Assembly: GCA_965243755.1 (NCBI GenBank)
Contig: CBDEVW010000006.1
Coordinates: 248,001-312,000, forward strand
Length of the DNA: 64,000 nucleotides
Direction: 5' to 3'
From: JANSWY01 sp965243755
Lineage (GTDB): Bacteria; Bacteroidota; Bacteroidia; Cytophagales; Cyclobacteriaceae
How positions within the stretch are numbered: position 1 is the first letter of the stretch; the number at the start of each line of letters is the position of its first letter. Below are positions 56,041-64,000 of this stretch, in pieces. A program made the position numbers and the translations under genes. The notes under the pieces were generated by a model. That model was not told where the DNA came from and did no database searches. It saw only the letters and a program-made list of their open reading frames with translations.

Positions 56041-56322
56041 TTAAATACGGATTATTCCAGTAATTACGGGGTTACCTTTTAGTGGTTTGTAGATCTCAAC
56101 AATAGCCTCCCAAATAACTTCGGAAGGAGGCATTGAAGCATCACACTTGAACCGGTAATTCGTACCTTTTACGATTTGTTTCGAAACTGATATCGGCGTA
56201 TATGTTACGCCAACAAGTTTATTGGTTGCTTGTTCAAAGATTTCCCTGTCTTCTGCGTTTAAAGGCTCATAGGGTGTCCATCCTCCCAATACATTGGTTG
56301 CTGTTGCTGCTTGCGTTGACAT
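56041..56322 (-). CDS. Cystatin/stefin-like protein, predicted cysteine-protease inhibitor
   Basis: 93 residues without a signal peptide. Three features match the stefin (type 1 cystatin) plan in order: an N-terminal Gly pair (NVLGGWTPYEPL), a helix (DREIFEQATNKLVG), and the QxVxG hairpin motif as SKQIVKGTNYRFKC, followed by a strand with VEIYKPLKG. The length is normal for stefins. These bind papain-type proteases in the cytoplasm or after release. Bacterial examples exist but are little studied. No neighbour suggests a target protease. Confidence 0.75.
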   Translation of the reverse strand: MSTQAATATNVLGGWTPYEPLNAEDREIFEQATNKLVGVTYTPISVSKQIVKGTNYRFKCDASMPPSEVIWEAIVEIYKPLKGNPVITGIIRI

Positions 56323-56569
56323 AATTAGAATAATTTGGTTTATTTCCTACTCTGAATGGCTTTTCGGATATCGCCACTTTATCGTATTGCAAGAATTCCC
56401 TGCAATAAGTTTAAGTAGTATCAAAGTTGAAGGGATTTGAGATGTTTTTAGTCCCTTAAAAGACTGATTATAATTGATACTGCAAAAGAGGTAGCAAGCC
56501 AAAAATCAATTTGTCGGAATGGTTTCATTGGGTAAAATGAGGCATTGTAATGGGTGTGGTTTTAGCTCA

Positions 56570-57043
56570 CTATAATTTAGAATAGACCGCTTTGCCAAAC
56601 AGCTCATAGCCGTTACTTCTCAGCACAAAATCTTTCACTACCATGGTGCCGTCTTCATTCAACTGATAAACGGTCCTTCCTTGCTCAGTAGATGGCGATC
56701 CCCACACTGATGTAAATGTTTTAGTTTCCGTGTTCAGTTTTGAGCCTACTTCGACATAGGAGCCACGCGAATCAAACCAGTAACCCCGGTATTTGCCGGC
56801 TTCCTTGAGTTGATAGTACGCTTCAACATCGAACTTGGGGTATTGACCGTTGATTACCTGATTGGTATATTTTAGTTTAAGAAATTTACCGTTCCATTGC
56901 CAGGCCCAGTTCATTTCAAATTTAGCCTCCTGATTAAATAATGTTCCTTCCCCTTTCCACTGCCCAATCAACCAATCGGGTGTTTGACCATAGGCAAAGT
57001 ATGTAGCAAATAAAACAAATAGAAATGCAGCTAAATTCTTCAT
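56570..57043 (-). CDS. Secreted lipocalin-like small protein (DUF1579-like)
   Basis: 157 residues, with a signal peptide ending FAYGQ. The mature part begins PDWLIGQWKGEGTLFNQEA, the usual opening of small lipocalin or FABP-like domains, and continues with alternating strands (WNGKFLKLKYTNQV, YRGYWFDSRGSYVEV). Likely periplasmic and possibly binds a small hydrophobic molecule. Single gene; function unknown. The gap to the cystatin-like gene (56323-56569) shows nothing else. Confidence 0.7.
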   Translation of the reverse strand: MKNLAAFLFVLFATYFAYGQTPDWLIGQWKGEGTLFNQEAKFEMNWAWQWNGKFLKLKYTNQVINGQYPKFDVEAYYQLKEAGKYRGYWFDSRGSYVEVGSKLNTETKTFTSVWGSPSTEQGRTVYQLNEDGTMVVKDFVLRSNGYELFGKAVYSKL

Positions 57044-57239
57044 CAGTTCTCGTGTCTGTTGGAACTAAGAATTTAAACATATTCGCTGGATCAAGTACTG
57101 CTAAAACAATATTTTTTGATTAAATCTTATCGATCTATCATGGTGTCACCTGAATGTCCACCGCCACAACTTTTATCAGAATGTGGGAAGTCTGATCTTT
57201 ACTCTAAAGAAACTATAAACGGAAATTGACAATAATCAT

Positions 57240-57359
57240 ATGAAGTTGGGTTCAGGTCTCCGGCAGACAAGTCAAGGATTCGATTGGGGTATTTTGATAC
57301 GAATGGGTATAGTGGCATTAGTGCTGTTCATCATTGCCATGGGAACGCTGTTTACATAA
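57240..57359 (+). CDS. 39-residue single-helix membrane protein
   Basis: An ATG at 57240 opens MKLGSGLRQTSQGFDWGILI, followed by RMGIVALVLFIIAMGTLFT and a TAA at 57357. A polar 15-residue start, a positively charged residue before one membrane helix and a short end are typical of real small membrane proteins. A strong hairpin with a T-run follows at 57427. The family is not recognised. The competing minus-strand frame across this region would run through two terminators and is less credible. Confidence 0.55.
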   Translation: MKLGSGLRQTSQGFDWGILIRMGIVALVLFIIAMGTLFT

Positions 57360-57426
57360 GGATACCCGGAAAGACCGCTGAGATGTCTTGTGCAGTAATG
57401 AATAGTAAAGAATCTTATCTGGCGGT

Positions 57427-57479
57427 ACATTGGCACATGGTTTAATCTTTCTCGATTTGCCATGCTGCCAATGTTTTTA
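57427..57479 (+). terminator. Hairpin downstream of the small membrane protein
   Basis: ACATTGGCA pairs with TGCCAATGT, extended inward by CATGG / CCATG past one bulged C, and is followed by TTTTT. It lies 68 bases beyond the stop at 57359 and fits a plus-strand terminator. Confidence 0.65.
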
Positions 57480-57513
57480 TCATTAAGGATTAACGCGTGT
57501 AATTTGGTTATAT

Positions 57514-57547
57514 AGAAGGTGACTGTGAAGGGGCACCTTCTTTTTTT
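57514..57547 (+). terminator. Second intrinsic terminator before the GNAT-like gene
   Basis: An 8-bp stem (AGAAGGTG / CACCTTCT) with a 12-nt loop, followed by a run of T to 57547. It lies just upstream of the ATG at 57582 and insulates, or attenuates, entry into that gene. Confidence 0.75.
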
Positions 57548-57581
57548 GCCTGACAAGTAAATCTGTATTAGTTTCCCATCC

Positions 57582-58610
57582 ATGTTATTGCAGAGGCATC
57601 AAAAGGCAACTCCCACCATTCAAAAATTACTTGAAAACAATCCCATTGGTACACCCGGGAAAAGCATGGTCTATCAACACGGTAGAATTGCTGAAAAGTT
57701 GATGCACTTGCCTCAGCCAAATTTTCTTACCATAGAAAGAAATCGTCGTTTGATAGGAACTTGTTGCCTGGTTGAAAGGACCATAGACGATGAGCGCTAT
57801 TACTATATCAGATACTTCGCGTTTGACATTCGCAGGAGAGTTGCCTTTAACTCTGGAAAATTTGCCGTGGGCAACAGCACTATTAAAAATGAAATTAAGT
57901 CTGTCCTGGATGGAAAGGCGCTTTCAATGAAACCCGGAATCCACTATGCTTACATTGATCCGGAAAATGAGCGTTCCAGGGTGATTTGTGAAGGGTTTGG
58001 ATTTGAGCAGGTTCGGAAATTCACGTCAATATTATATAGTAGAATAAAACCTAAGTTCCGTTTAAAAGTACAGCGAGCCACTCCGGAAGAACAGGGAATT
58101 ATTCTAAAGCGATTAGAGGAATTTTACTCATCATATAAATTCTTTTCCGCTGAAAATATATTCTTTGAGGACAGCTATTTTGTATATAAAGTGGATGGCA
58201 AGATAGTCGCTGGTATTCAGGCAACTTCTGAAAACTGGAAGATCCATGACCTCCCCGGATTGGGTAATTTCTATCTGAAGTATTTATCCAGGTTACCATT
58301 GCTCAACAGACTTATTGCTAAAGAATTCAGGTTTCTGGCCATTGAGGGGATTTTCTATGAAGAGGGGTATCAACACGCAATCGAACAAATGATTGAAAGC
58401 CTTTTAGCGCAAACCGGTAGAAATGTAGCCATGATGGTGGCAGACATATCGTCTCCAATCTTTCAGACCGTCAAAAATTTCGACCTGGGAATAATTGCCA
58501 GACTTCATCAGCCCAAAATCAACAGTGTCATTGCCAGAACCAATCAACCAGAGGTACTGCAGCAGCTCAAAAAACAACCAGCATACCTTTCAACCCTGGA
58601 TCTCACCTAG
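57582..58610 (+). CDS. GNAT-like protein, function unknown
   Basis: 342 residues, soluble, no signal. The N-terminal half (about 1-155) has strands and a segment RRLIGTCCLVERTID ... YYYIRYFAFDIRRRVAF and then AYIDPENERSRVICEGFGFE, the end being the typical final GNAT element in which a residue is described as a changed or new position of a GFE-type loop. The second half may be a second acyltransferase-like fold (KVDGKIVAGIQATSENWKIH). The acetyl-CoA pyrophosphate loop is not clear. A two-domain GNAT protein with an unknown acceptor is the best guess. Confidence 0.6.
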   Translation: MLLQRHQKATPTIQKLLENNPIGTPGKSMVYQHGRIAEKLMHLPQPNFLTIERNRRLIGTCCLVERTIDDERYYYIRYFAFDIRRRVAFNSGKFAVGNSTIKNEIKSVLDGKALSMKPGIHYAYIDPENERSRVICEGFGFEQVRKFTSILYSRIKPKFRLKVQRATPEEQGIILKRLEEFYSSYKFFSAENIFFEDSYFVYKVDGKIVAGIQATSENWKIHDLPGLGNFYLKYLSRLPLLNRLIAKEFRFLAIEGIFYEEGYQHAIEQMIESLLAQTGRNVAMMVADISSPIFQTVKNFDLGIIARLHQPKINSVIARTNQPEVLQQLKKQPAYLSTLDLT

Positions 58611-58697
58611 CTATTGATGATATCTATAGTAAAATAGATTTTATCGATTTGAATTATATTGATGAGATGTTTTCTTTGCAGCAAAACAGAATAAGTT

Positions 58698-59009
58698 ATG
58701 ATTGAATTACAAGAAGATAATTTACAGGAAATCGTCGCACAAAATGAAAAGGTGATTGTGCAGTTTGGTGCTACATGGTGTGGTAATTGCCGATTGGTAA
58801 AACCAAAGTTTAAACGACTTGCCCAGGAGAATGAAGATTTCAAATTCATTTATGCAGATGCAGAAAAATTTCCAGGAGTAAAGCAATTAGCTGATGTAAA
58901 TTACCTACCTACCTTCGCCGGTTTCAAAGGAGGAAAGCTAATCGCCCAACAATCAGGAAATAAAGAAGAAGTTATCAAACAGATTTTAAATGAGGTTACC
59001 AATAATTAA
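58698..59009 (+). CDS. Thioredoxin-like protein with a WCGNC active site
   Basis: 103 residues. Active site WCGNC with Cys28 and Cys31; the usual Pro is replaced by Asn, which would change the redox potential. The cis-Pro loop YLPTFAGF is present. Cytoplasmic. The end overlaps the next gene by 20 bases, so the two are co-translated. In Bacteroidota this pair is commonly conserved, suggesting a shared role in thiol redox. Confidence 0.92.
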   Translation: MIELQEDNLQEIVAQNEKVIVQFGATWCGNCRLVKPKFKRLAQENEDFKFIYADAEKFPGVKQLADVNYLPTFAGFKGGKLIAQQSGNKEEVIKQILNEVTNN

Positions 59010-59244
59010 ACACGTCATCAAGTTCATTGAAGAGAATGACGAAGATTGGGTCAATGAAACCATAGAACTCCTGGAACACCTTGCTGATGCAAAAGGAATT
59101 AAGGATGAGGAGTTGGATGTGATCGGGGAGTTGTTATCCAATCTTTATGGCTCGCTTGAAGTAAACAAAGACATCAAGGAGGGTAAACCAGAAAAAGACG
59201 CCTTAAATGACTTCATGAAAAGGGTCACTGGTTCCATTAATTAA
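58990..59244 (+). CDS. Small conserved acidic protein paired with thioredoxin (DUF6952-like)
   Basis: 84 residues, helical and acidic. LPIIKHVIKFIEENDEDWV and GIKDEELDVIGELLSNLYG are features I recall from the DUF6952 family found next to thioredoxin genes in Bacteroidota. The ATG at 58990 lies inside the thioredoxin gene. Function unknown. Confidence 0.75.
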   Translation: MRLPIIKHVIKFIEENDEDWVNETIELLEHLADAKGIKDEELDVIGELLSNLYGSLEVNKDIKEGKPEKDALNDFMKRVTGSIN

Positions 59245-59319
59245 TATTGGAATAATACTATATAGACTTTGAAAAATTATAAAATTTAGGTTAAACGATA
59301 AAATTCCATTGTTTATCTA

Positions 59320-59416
59320 ACCTGAAGTCCCAATAATCGAACATCTCTGAAATAGTCAGATTTTTTGTACAATTTAGAATCAGAACTTAACGAACAAACA
59401 CTATGGGACTTCAGGT
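59320..59416 (+). promoter_or_regulatory. 13-bp inverted repeat around a 71-base loop, overlapping a possible small ORF start
   Basis: ACCTGAAGTCCCA at 59320-59332 is exactly complementary to TGGGACTTCAGGT at 59404-59416. The left arm also ends a smaller hairpin (AGGTTA at 59288 pairs with TAACCT at 59318-59323), so the two pairings exclude each other. The right arm includes the ATG (59403) of a 25-codon frame ending at 59480. It lies in the 285-base gap before the SDR gene. It may be a leader element or the ends of a very short mobile relic. Confidence 0.5.
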
Positions 59417-59529
59417 ACTACTTTACGATTTCTACGATTATCTAATGCAGGAAGTATTTATTTCTTTATCCAGACACTAATCACTAAACAATTGGCTTAC
59501 CGGGATGGTTTTACCACCAAAACCCGAAT

Positions 59530-60222
59530 ATGTCAAGACGAATATTAATAGTCGGTGGAAGCTCCGGCATTGGTTTAGAAACAGCTAACAAGCTAATTGC
59601 CAGAGGAGACGAAATTATTAATCTATCTCGTACAGCACCGGAAACACAATCTAATTTTTCTCATTATCAATTTGATGTCCTCAGCGATGCTGAATTGCCA
59701 TTCAGTGATCCCATCGATGGCCTGGTATATTGCCCGGGTTCCATAAATCTCAAACCATTTACCAGTTTAAAATCAAAAGATTTCCTCAACGACTTTCAAA
59801 TTAATCTATTGGGCGCGGTAAAAGCTATCCAGGCTGCAATTCCATTAATGAAAGATTCAGATGCACCGTCAATTGTTTTATATAGTACAGTAGCAGTTAG
59901 TTTAGGGATGCCTTTCCATGCGTCTGTTGCAGCGGCAAAAGGAGCGGTCGAAGGACTGGTTAAATCATTAGCTGCTGAATTATCTCCCAATATAAGGGTC
60001 AATGGTATAGCTCCTTCCATAGTCAAAACTCCTTTATCTTCTAAACTCCTTGCCTCAGAACCTAAAATAGAAGCAGCGACCAACAGGCATCCATTACAAA
60101 GGGTTGGAAATCCAGCAGATATTGCTGAGCTTACTTGTTTTCTGCTGTCACCATCTTCTGGTTGGATTACCGGTCAGATCATTGGGGTGGATGGTGGTTT
60201 GTCACATGTAACTAAATTGTAA
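59530..60222 (+). CDS. SDR-family protein lacking the catalytic Tyr
   Basis: 230 residues. A Rossmann fold with GGSSGIG (9-15), an NxLG-type strand (INLLGAV), a Ser in VLYSTVAV and GAVEGLVKSLAAEL. The YxxxK motif reads VAAAK, so Lys is present but the catalytic Tyr is replaced by Val. The C-terminal GWITGQIIGVDGG is standard. It may bind NAD(P) without normal dehydrogenase activity. First of a plus-strand cluster, two bases before the DUF2867 gene. Confidence 0.88.
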   Translation: MSRRILIVGGSSGIGLETANKLIARGDEIINLSRTAPETQSNFSHYQFDVLSDAELPFSDPIDGLVYCPGSINLKPFTSLKSKDFLNDFQINLLGAVKAIQAAIPLMKDSDAPSIVLYSTVAVSLGMPFHASVAAAKGAVEGLVKSLAAELSPNIRVNGIAPSIVKTPLSSKLLASEPKIEAATNRHPLQRVGNPADIAELTCFLLSPSSGWITGQIIGVDGGLSHVTKL

Positions 60223-60223
60223 T

Positions 60224-61678
60224 ATGAAAGTCTTGCTTACCGGATCGACCGGATATATTGGGCGAAGGTTATTGCCTTTACTGGTTACTGAGGGCCATCA
60301 GGTTGTTTGTCCGGTAAGGGATAAAAGAAGATTTGATTATGAAGATTTTTCAGAATCTTTTCTACAAAATGTGGAAGTGGTTGAATGTGATTTTCAAAAC
60401 AGAGATTCTCTGTCAGCACTGCCAAAGGATATAGATGCGGCGTATTATTTAATCCATGCACTGGCCAGCAACCAGAGCGATTTTAAAAAACTGGAGGAAC
60501 TTACGGCAACAAATTTTGCTAACTATATTGGTACAACCGAGGCAGGGCAGGTAATCTACCTGGGAGGAATTGCAAATGACGAGGACTTATCTCAGCACCT
60601 TGACTCCAGGAAGAATGTGGAGCAAATTCTAAGAGGAACCAGTGTGCCTGTTACAGTATTGCGTGCAGGGATTATCATCGGTTCTGGTAGTGCCTCTTTT
60701 GAGATCATCAGGGACCTGGTGGAGAAACTTCCCATAATGGTGGCTCCCAAATGGATTAAAACAAAATGTCAGCCCATTGCCATTGCAAATGTATTGGATT
60801 ACCTGATTGGTGTGCTCAATTATCCTGAGACCTATGACAGGGTATGGGACATTGCTGGGAATGACATTCTTCCATACAAGGAGATGATGATGGGTTACGC
60901 CAGGGTACGTAAACTTTGGCGTAAAATAATCATAGTACCTGTTTTAACTCCAAGGTTATCTTCACTGTGGCTGTACTTTGTAACTGCCACATCCTATTTT
61001 CTCGCCAGAAACCTGGTAGATAGCATGAAAAATGAAGTCATTGCCCGTCCAAATGACCTGGATGAATTGCTGGATATCAATAAGAAATTAAGTTATACCG
61101 AAGCGCTTGAAAGAACCCTGGCGAAAATAAAACAGCAGCAGGTGGTGAGTTCATGGAAAGATTCATTTAGCAGTCCCACGTTCAATCAATTATTTATAGA
61201 ACAGGCCGAAGCGCCCACTTACGGGTGTTACATCGATAAGCAGGAAATGATGTTTGACAGGAACCCGGAGGAGGTGATTAACAATATATGGAGAATTGGT
61301 GGGGACAATGGCTGGTATTATGGAAATTTTCTTTGGAAATTAAGGGGGCTGTTGGATAAGATAGTTGGTGGTGTAGGATTGAGAAGAGGAAGAAGGCATC
61401 CAGAGGACATCAAAAATGGTGATGCACTGGATTTTTGGCGTGTGCTGTATGTGAATAAGGAGGAGAGGCGATTACTTTTGTTTGCCGAGATGAAATTGCC
61501 AGGTGAAGCATGGCTGGAGTTTAAGATCAAGGATAATGGTGATCGTTATAAATTGATGCAAACGGCCACCTTCCGGCCGTTGGGATTAATGGGCAGGTTA
61601 TACTGGTTTCTGGTAAGCCCTTTTCATCTCTTTATTTTCAAAAACATGGCTTACCGGATTATTCACCATAAAAGCTAA
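60224..61678 (+). CDS. NAD(P)-binding SDR with C-terminal DUF2867 domain
   Basis: 484 residues. An atypical SDR domain with TGSTGYIGRRL (nucleotide motif) and YYLIHALAS takes up about 1-310. Residues about 325-480 form a START-like DUF2867 domain with NNIWRIGGDNGWYYGNFLWKLRG, the family signature. Proteins of this type occur with photolyases and cryptochromes, in flavin or folate-linked clusters; the substrate is unknown. It is followed 47 bases later by the photolyase gene. Confidence 0.9.
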   Translation: MKVLLTGSTGYIGRRLLPLLVTEGHQVVCPVRDKRRFDYEDFSESFLQNVEVVECDFQNRDSLSALPKDIDAAYYLIHALASNQSDFKKLEELTATNFANYIGTTEAGQVIYLGGIANDEDLSQHLDSRKNVEQILRGTSVPVTVLRAGIIIGSGSASFEIIRDLVEKLPIMVAPKWIKTKCQPIAIANVLDYLIGVLNYPETYDRVWDIAGNDILPYKEMMMGYARVRKLWRKIIIVPVLTPRLSSLWLYFVTATSYFLARNLVDSMKNEVIARPNDLDELLDINKKLSYTEALERTLAKIKQQQVVSSWKDSFSSPTFNQLFIEQAEAPTYGCYIDKQEMMFDRNPEEVINNIWRIGGDNGWYYGNFLWKLRGLLDKIVGGVGLRRGRRHPEDIKNGDALDFWRVLYVNKEERRLLLFAEMKLPGEAWLEFKIKDNGDRYKLMQTATFRPLGLMGRLYWFLVSPFHLFIFKNMAYRIIHHKS

Positions 61679-61725
61679 ACATTCCCGCTTAACCCGTTGT
61701 TGGGCATTTAAACTTATTTCGTTTC

Positions 61726-63036
61726 ATGGATAACAAGACTGAAATCAGCATTTTTTGGTTTCGAAGAGACCTGAGGTTAGCAGATAATCATGCATTGTAC
61801 GAAGCATTAAAGGGTGATTATCCTGTATTGCCTATTTTTATTTTTGATTCAAATATCCTGGACGAATTAGAAGATAGAGATGATGCCAGGGTCACTTTTA
61901 TTCATCAGGAAGTTCTGGCGATCAAAGAACAACTGGAAAGATCTGGGAGTACCCTACTAACTCGCTACGGAGAGCCATTGGAGGTTTGGAAATCTTTGAT
62001 GGAGGAATTCAATATCAGGCAAGTTTATGCAAACAGAGACTATGAACCCTATGCCATCAAAAGAGACAAAGCCGTATATCAGTTGCTCGAATCGAAAGCA
62101 ATCAAATTCATTGGAAAGAAGGATCATCTCATCTTTGAGAAAGATGAGGTGGTGAAAAAAGATGGCAGCCCCTACACCGTCTATACGCCGTATAGTAAAA
62201 TTTGGAAAAATCAATTTAGAACCAATAAACTGGAGCCTTATCCTTCTGCAGCAATTGACAATTGGTTGAAAACCGAACCTGTACCAATCATTTCATTGGA
62301 AGAAATGGACTTCACCCAATCCGCTATCAGCTTTCCGGATCGAAAAATAGATATTGATGTGATTGAAGGTTATCATGAAACAAGAGATATTCCATCAGTG
62401 AAGGGCACAAGCCGTTTGAGCATGCATTTGAGGTTTGGGACCGTGAGTGTCAGGGAAGTGGTGAAGCATGCTTATGAGCATAATGAGAAATTCCTTAATG
62501 AACTGATCTGGAGAGAGTTTTACAGTGCTATTTTATGGCATTTTCCGAATATCGTTAATGAAAATTTCAACCAGAAGTACGATATGGTGGAGTGGCGAAA
62601 TAATGAAGAAGAGTTTGAAAAGTGGCAGCAGGGTAAAACTGGATTCCCGATCGTAGATGCGGGAATGCGGGAATTGAATGAAACTGGTTACATGCACAAT
62701 AGGGTTAGAATGATTGTGGCTTGTTTTATGACCAAGCACCTTTTGATTGACTGGAGGTGGGGAGAAGCCTATTTTGCCAGAAAACTGCTGGATTATGAAT
62801 TGGCATCCAACAATGGTGGATGGCAGTGGGCAGCAGGTACCGGAGTGGACGCAGCTCCATACTTTCGTGTGTTTAATCCGTATACACAGGCAGAGAAGTT
62901 TGATCCTCAACAGAAATACATCAGAAAATGGGTGCCGGAAATAGAGACAGCAGATTACCCGGAACCCATTGTTGAACACAAGTTTGCACGCGAAAGAGCG
63001 TTAGAAACTTACAAGAGGGCTTTGAATGGACGGTAG
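61726..63036 (+). CDS. phrB: Deoxyribodipyrimidine photolyase (cryptochrome/photolyase family)
   Basis: 436 residues. The N-terminal alpha/beta domain starts SIFWFRRDLRLADNHAL. The FAD-binding domain contains KGTSRLSMHLRFGTVSVR, WREFYSAIL, KWQQGKTGFPIVDAGMRELN and HNRVRMIVACFMTKHL, with the Trp residues of the electron chain (including NNGGWQWAAGTG). This is the class I CPD-photolyase pattern, which splits UV pyrimidine dimers in blue light. The neighbours suggest a light-exposure gene set. Confidence 0.94.
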   Translation: MDNKTEISIFWFRRDLRLADNHALYEALKGDYPVLPIFIFDSNILDELEDRDDARVTFIHQEVLAIKEQLERSGSTLLTRYGEPLEVWKSLMEEFNIRQVYANRDYEPYAIKRDKAVYQLLESKAIKFIGKKDHLIFEKDEVVKKDGSPYTVYTPYSKIWKNQFRTNKLEPYPSAAIDNWLKTEPVPIISLEEMDFTQSAISFPDRKIDIDVIEGYHETRDIPSVKGTSRLSMHLRFGTVSVREVVKHAYEHNEKFLNELIWREFYSAILWHFPNIVNENFNQKYDMVEWRNNEEEFEKWQQGKTGFPIVDAGMRELNETGYMHNRVRMIVACFMTKHLLIDWRWGEAYFARKLLDYELASNNGGWQWAAGTGVDAAPYFRVFNPYTQAEKFDPQQKYIRKWVPEIETADYPEPIVEHKFARERALETYKRALNGR

Positions 63037-63622
63037 CTATGAGGTAACCAACTTATTGAATCATGAAAATCAGCTAATTATGCAAGTAAAGGAAATTGTT
63101 GAAACCAGACTTACCGAAAAACAAAGAAAAAATGAAGCCATGAGAATGGGTATAATTCTATTCCTTGGTGCAAGTACAATTATTTTTTTAGCATTTCTGA
63201 TCATCGCTAATGTAAGAGGCCTGCCAGAGATCGCCTGGCCCAAGTACCTTCAGTTCAGCACCATAAGCATTTTATTGTCCAGTATATTTCTTGTATTGGT
63301 CAACAATGATCTCAAAAATGACCACTTTGAAAGAGCCCAGGGTTTGATGTTGCTGGTCATTTTAAACGGAGCGCTGTTCGGCATCAGTCAGGTGAGTACA
63401 CTGGGAGGGTTACTGGTAGGGGAGGTCCCAACCGACCTGTTATTACCTGTTTTAGTGGTTCACTTTACGCACATTGTGATTGGATTGGCCTTATTGATAA
63501 TACAACTAATAAAAATCAGAAAATTCGAAATCCATTCCCGCAGCATCAACTTCGCCAATAATGTAAGCTTATTCTGGCACTTCCTGAGTATACTGTGGAT
63601 TGGTTTTTTGGTGGTGCTTTGA
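63026..63622 (+). CDS. COX3-like integral membrane protein (heme-copper oxidase subunit III type)
   Basis: 198 residues. About five membrane helices. The end holds VHFTHIVIGLALLIIQLIKI and NVSLFWHFLSILWIGFLVV, matching the last two helices of cytochrome c oxidase subunit III. The ATG at 63026 overlaps the photolyase stop by 11 bases; an ATG at 63080 is the alternative. No other oxidase subunit is near, so it may be an accessory or quinol-linked membrane protein. Confidence 0.75.
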   Translation: MDGSYEVTNLLNHENQLIMQVKEIVETRLTEKQRKNEAMRMGIILFLGASTIIFLAFLIIANVRGLPEIAWPKYLQFSTISILLSSIFLVLVNNDLKNDHFERAQGLMLLVILNGALFGISQVSTLGGLLVGEVPTDLLLPVLVVHFTHIVIGLALLIIQLIKIRKFEIHSRSINFANNVSLFWHFLSILWIGFLVVL

Positions 63623-63691
63623 GTTTGGGGTTTTGAGTTTGGGGTTTTGAGTTTTGAGTTTTGAGTTTGGGGTTTTGAGGTTTGGGGTTTT
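63621..63691. repeat. Heptamer array, GAGTTTT / GGGGTTT type
   Basis: Units of seven bases alternate as TTTGGGG and TTTTGAG from 63621 to 63691, starting in the stop codon of the COX3-like gene. An inverse array (AACTCAA, AACTCCA, AACCCTA, AACACAA) lies at 63877-63904, so the two could pair. The remainder of 63692-64000 shows no convincing gene. Confidence 0.8.
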
Positions 63692-64000
63692 ACATTTAAA
63701 TTACATCAACTTTTAATTACTCTCTAAGTTAATTGGTTAGATCATCTTATTGCACCCTTTACGGTTGTGTTCAATTAACTGTGTCATTTTTCATTCTATA
63801 CCCAACCTTTGGGGATGTGTAATTGCTAATATTCCAATTACTTTTGACCAGGACCTGAGGAGGGACAACAATTCTCAACTCAAAACTCCAAACCCTAAAC
63901 ACAATCCCGCCTCCCATTCAACGCCAAAAATTCCTGTTTACTTACCATTAATGCTAATTGGTATGATAAATCCATAGGTTTGAAGGTTAACTATTTATTC

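Noticed and set aside
57272..57583. Minus-strand frame of 103 codons
   Set aside because: It runs through two plus-oriented terminators and covers a more plausible small plus-strand gene.
63750..63977. Plus-strand frame of 75 codons at the right edge
   Set aside because: Low-complexity sequence including a heptamer array; composition is not protein-like.

Overview
The window looks like chromosome of a member of the Bacteroidota, most probably the Cytophagales. The evidence is SusC/SusD-type glycan uptake genes, a hybrid two-component regulator, C-terminal type IX secretion (T9SS) sorting domains, promoters of the TAnnTTTG type, weak Shine-Dalgarno signals and short heptamer repeats between genes. 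Base composition is moderate and fairly even. No rRNA, tRNA, CRISPR array or intact insertion sequence was recognised.

Layout. 1-2383: the end of a YfcC/DcuC-type transporter gene and a membrane histidine kinase, with a 22-bp palindromic tandem repeat between them. 2561-23733: a polysaccharide utilisation locus. In transcription order on the minus strand it has a PKD lipoprotein, SusC, SusD, a GH71/GH99-like lipoprotein, a GH97 alpha-glucosidase and a giant secreted enzyme with two GH87-like units; a divergent HTCS regulator lies upstream. The enzyme set points to alpha-1,3-glucan as substrate. 23703-25490: repeats and REP-like hairpins around a DUF2490 gene. 25497-29502: a coiled-coil protein, a carbonic anhydrase plus SulP bicarbonate-type transporter pair, and a TetR pair. 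29571-37004: a sulfur-oxidation regulon with an OprD-like porin, TsdA thiosulfate dehydrogenase, two YeeE/YedE transporters, a persulfide dioxygenase-rhodanese, a SulP transporter and a Crp/Fnr regulator. Three of its transcription units carry the same palindrome at the same distance from a TAnnTTTG element.

37247-45803: two large MacB-type permeases without a linked ATPase. One is fused to a membrane-bound AraC regulator, the other is paired with PadR. A GAF histidine kinase lies between them. 46051-51611: a TetR-controlled envelope export module (LolA-like protein, two permeases, ATPase, outer-membrane barrel). 51765-55492: a three-gene unit with a phage-collar-domain protein, a seven-repeat secreted protein and a T9SS-sorted protein. 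56041-59244: small proteins including a cystatin-like inhibitor, a 39-residue membrane protein, a GNAT-like protein and a thioredoxin. 59530-63622: a photolyase cluster with two SDR proteins and a COX3-like membrane protein. The right end is repeat-rich and non-coding.

The most unusual items are the shared operator architecture of the sulfur regulon, the AraC-permease fusion, the twin GH87 enzyme, the cystatin-like protein and the cluster of small hairpins downstream of the HTCS gene.
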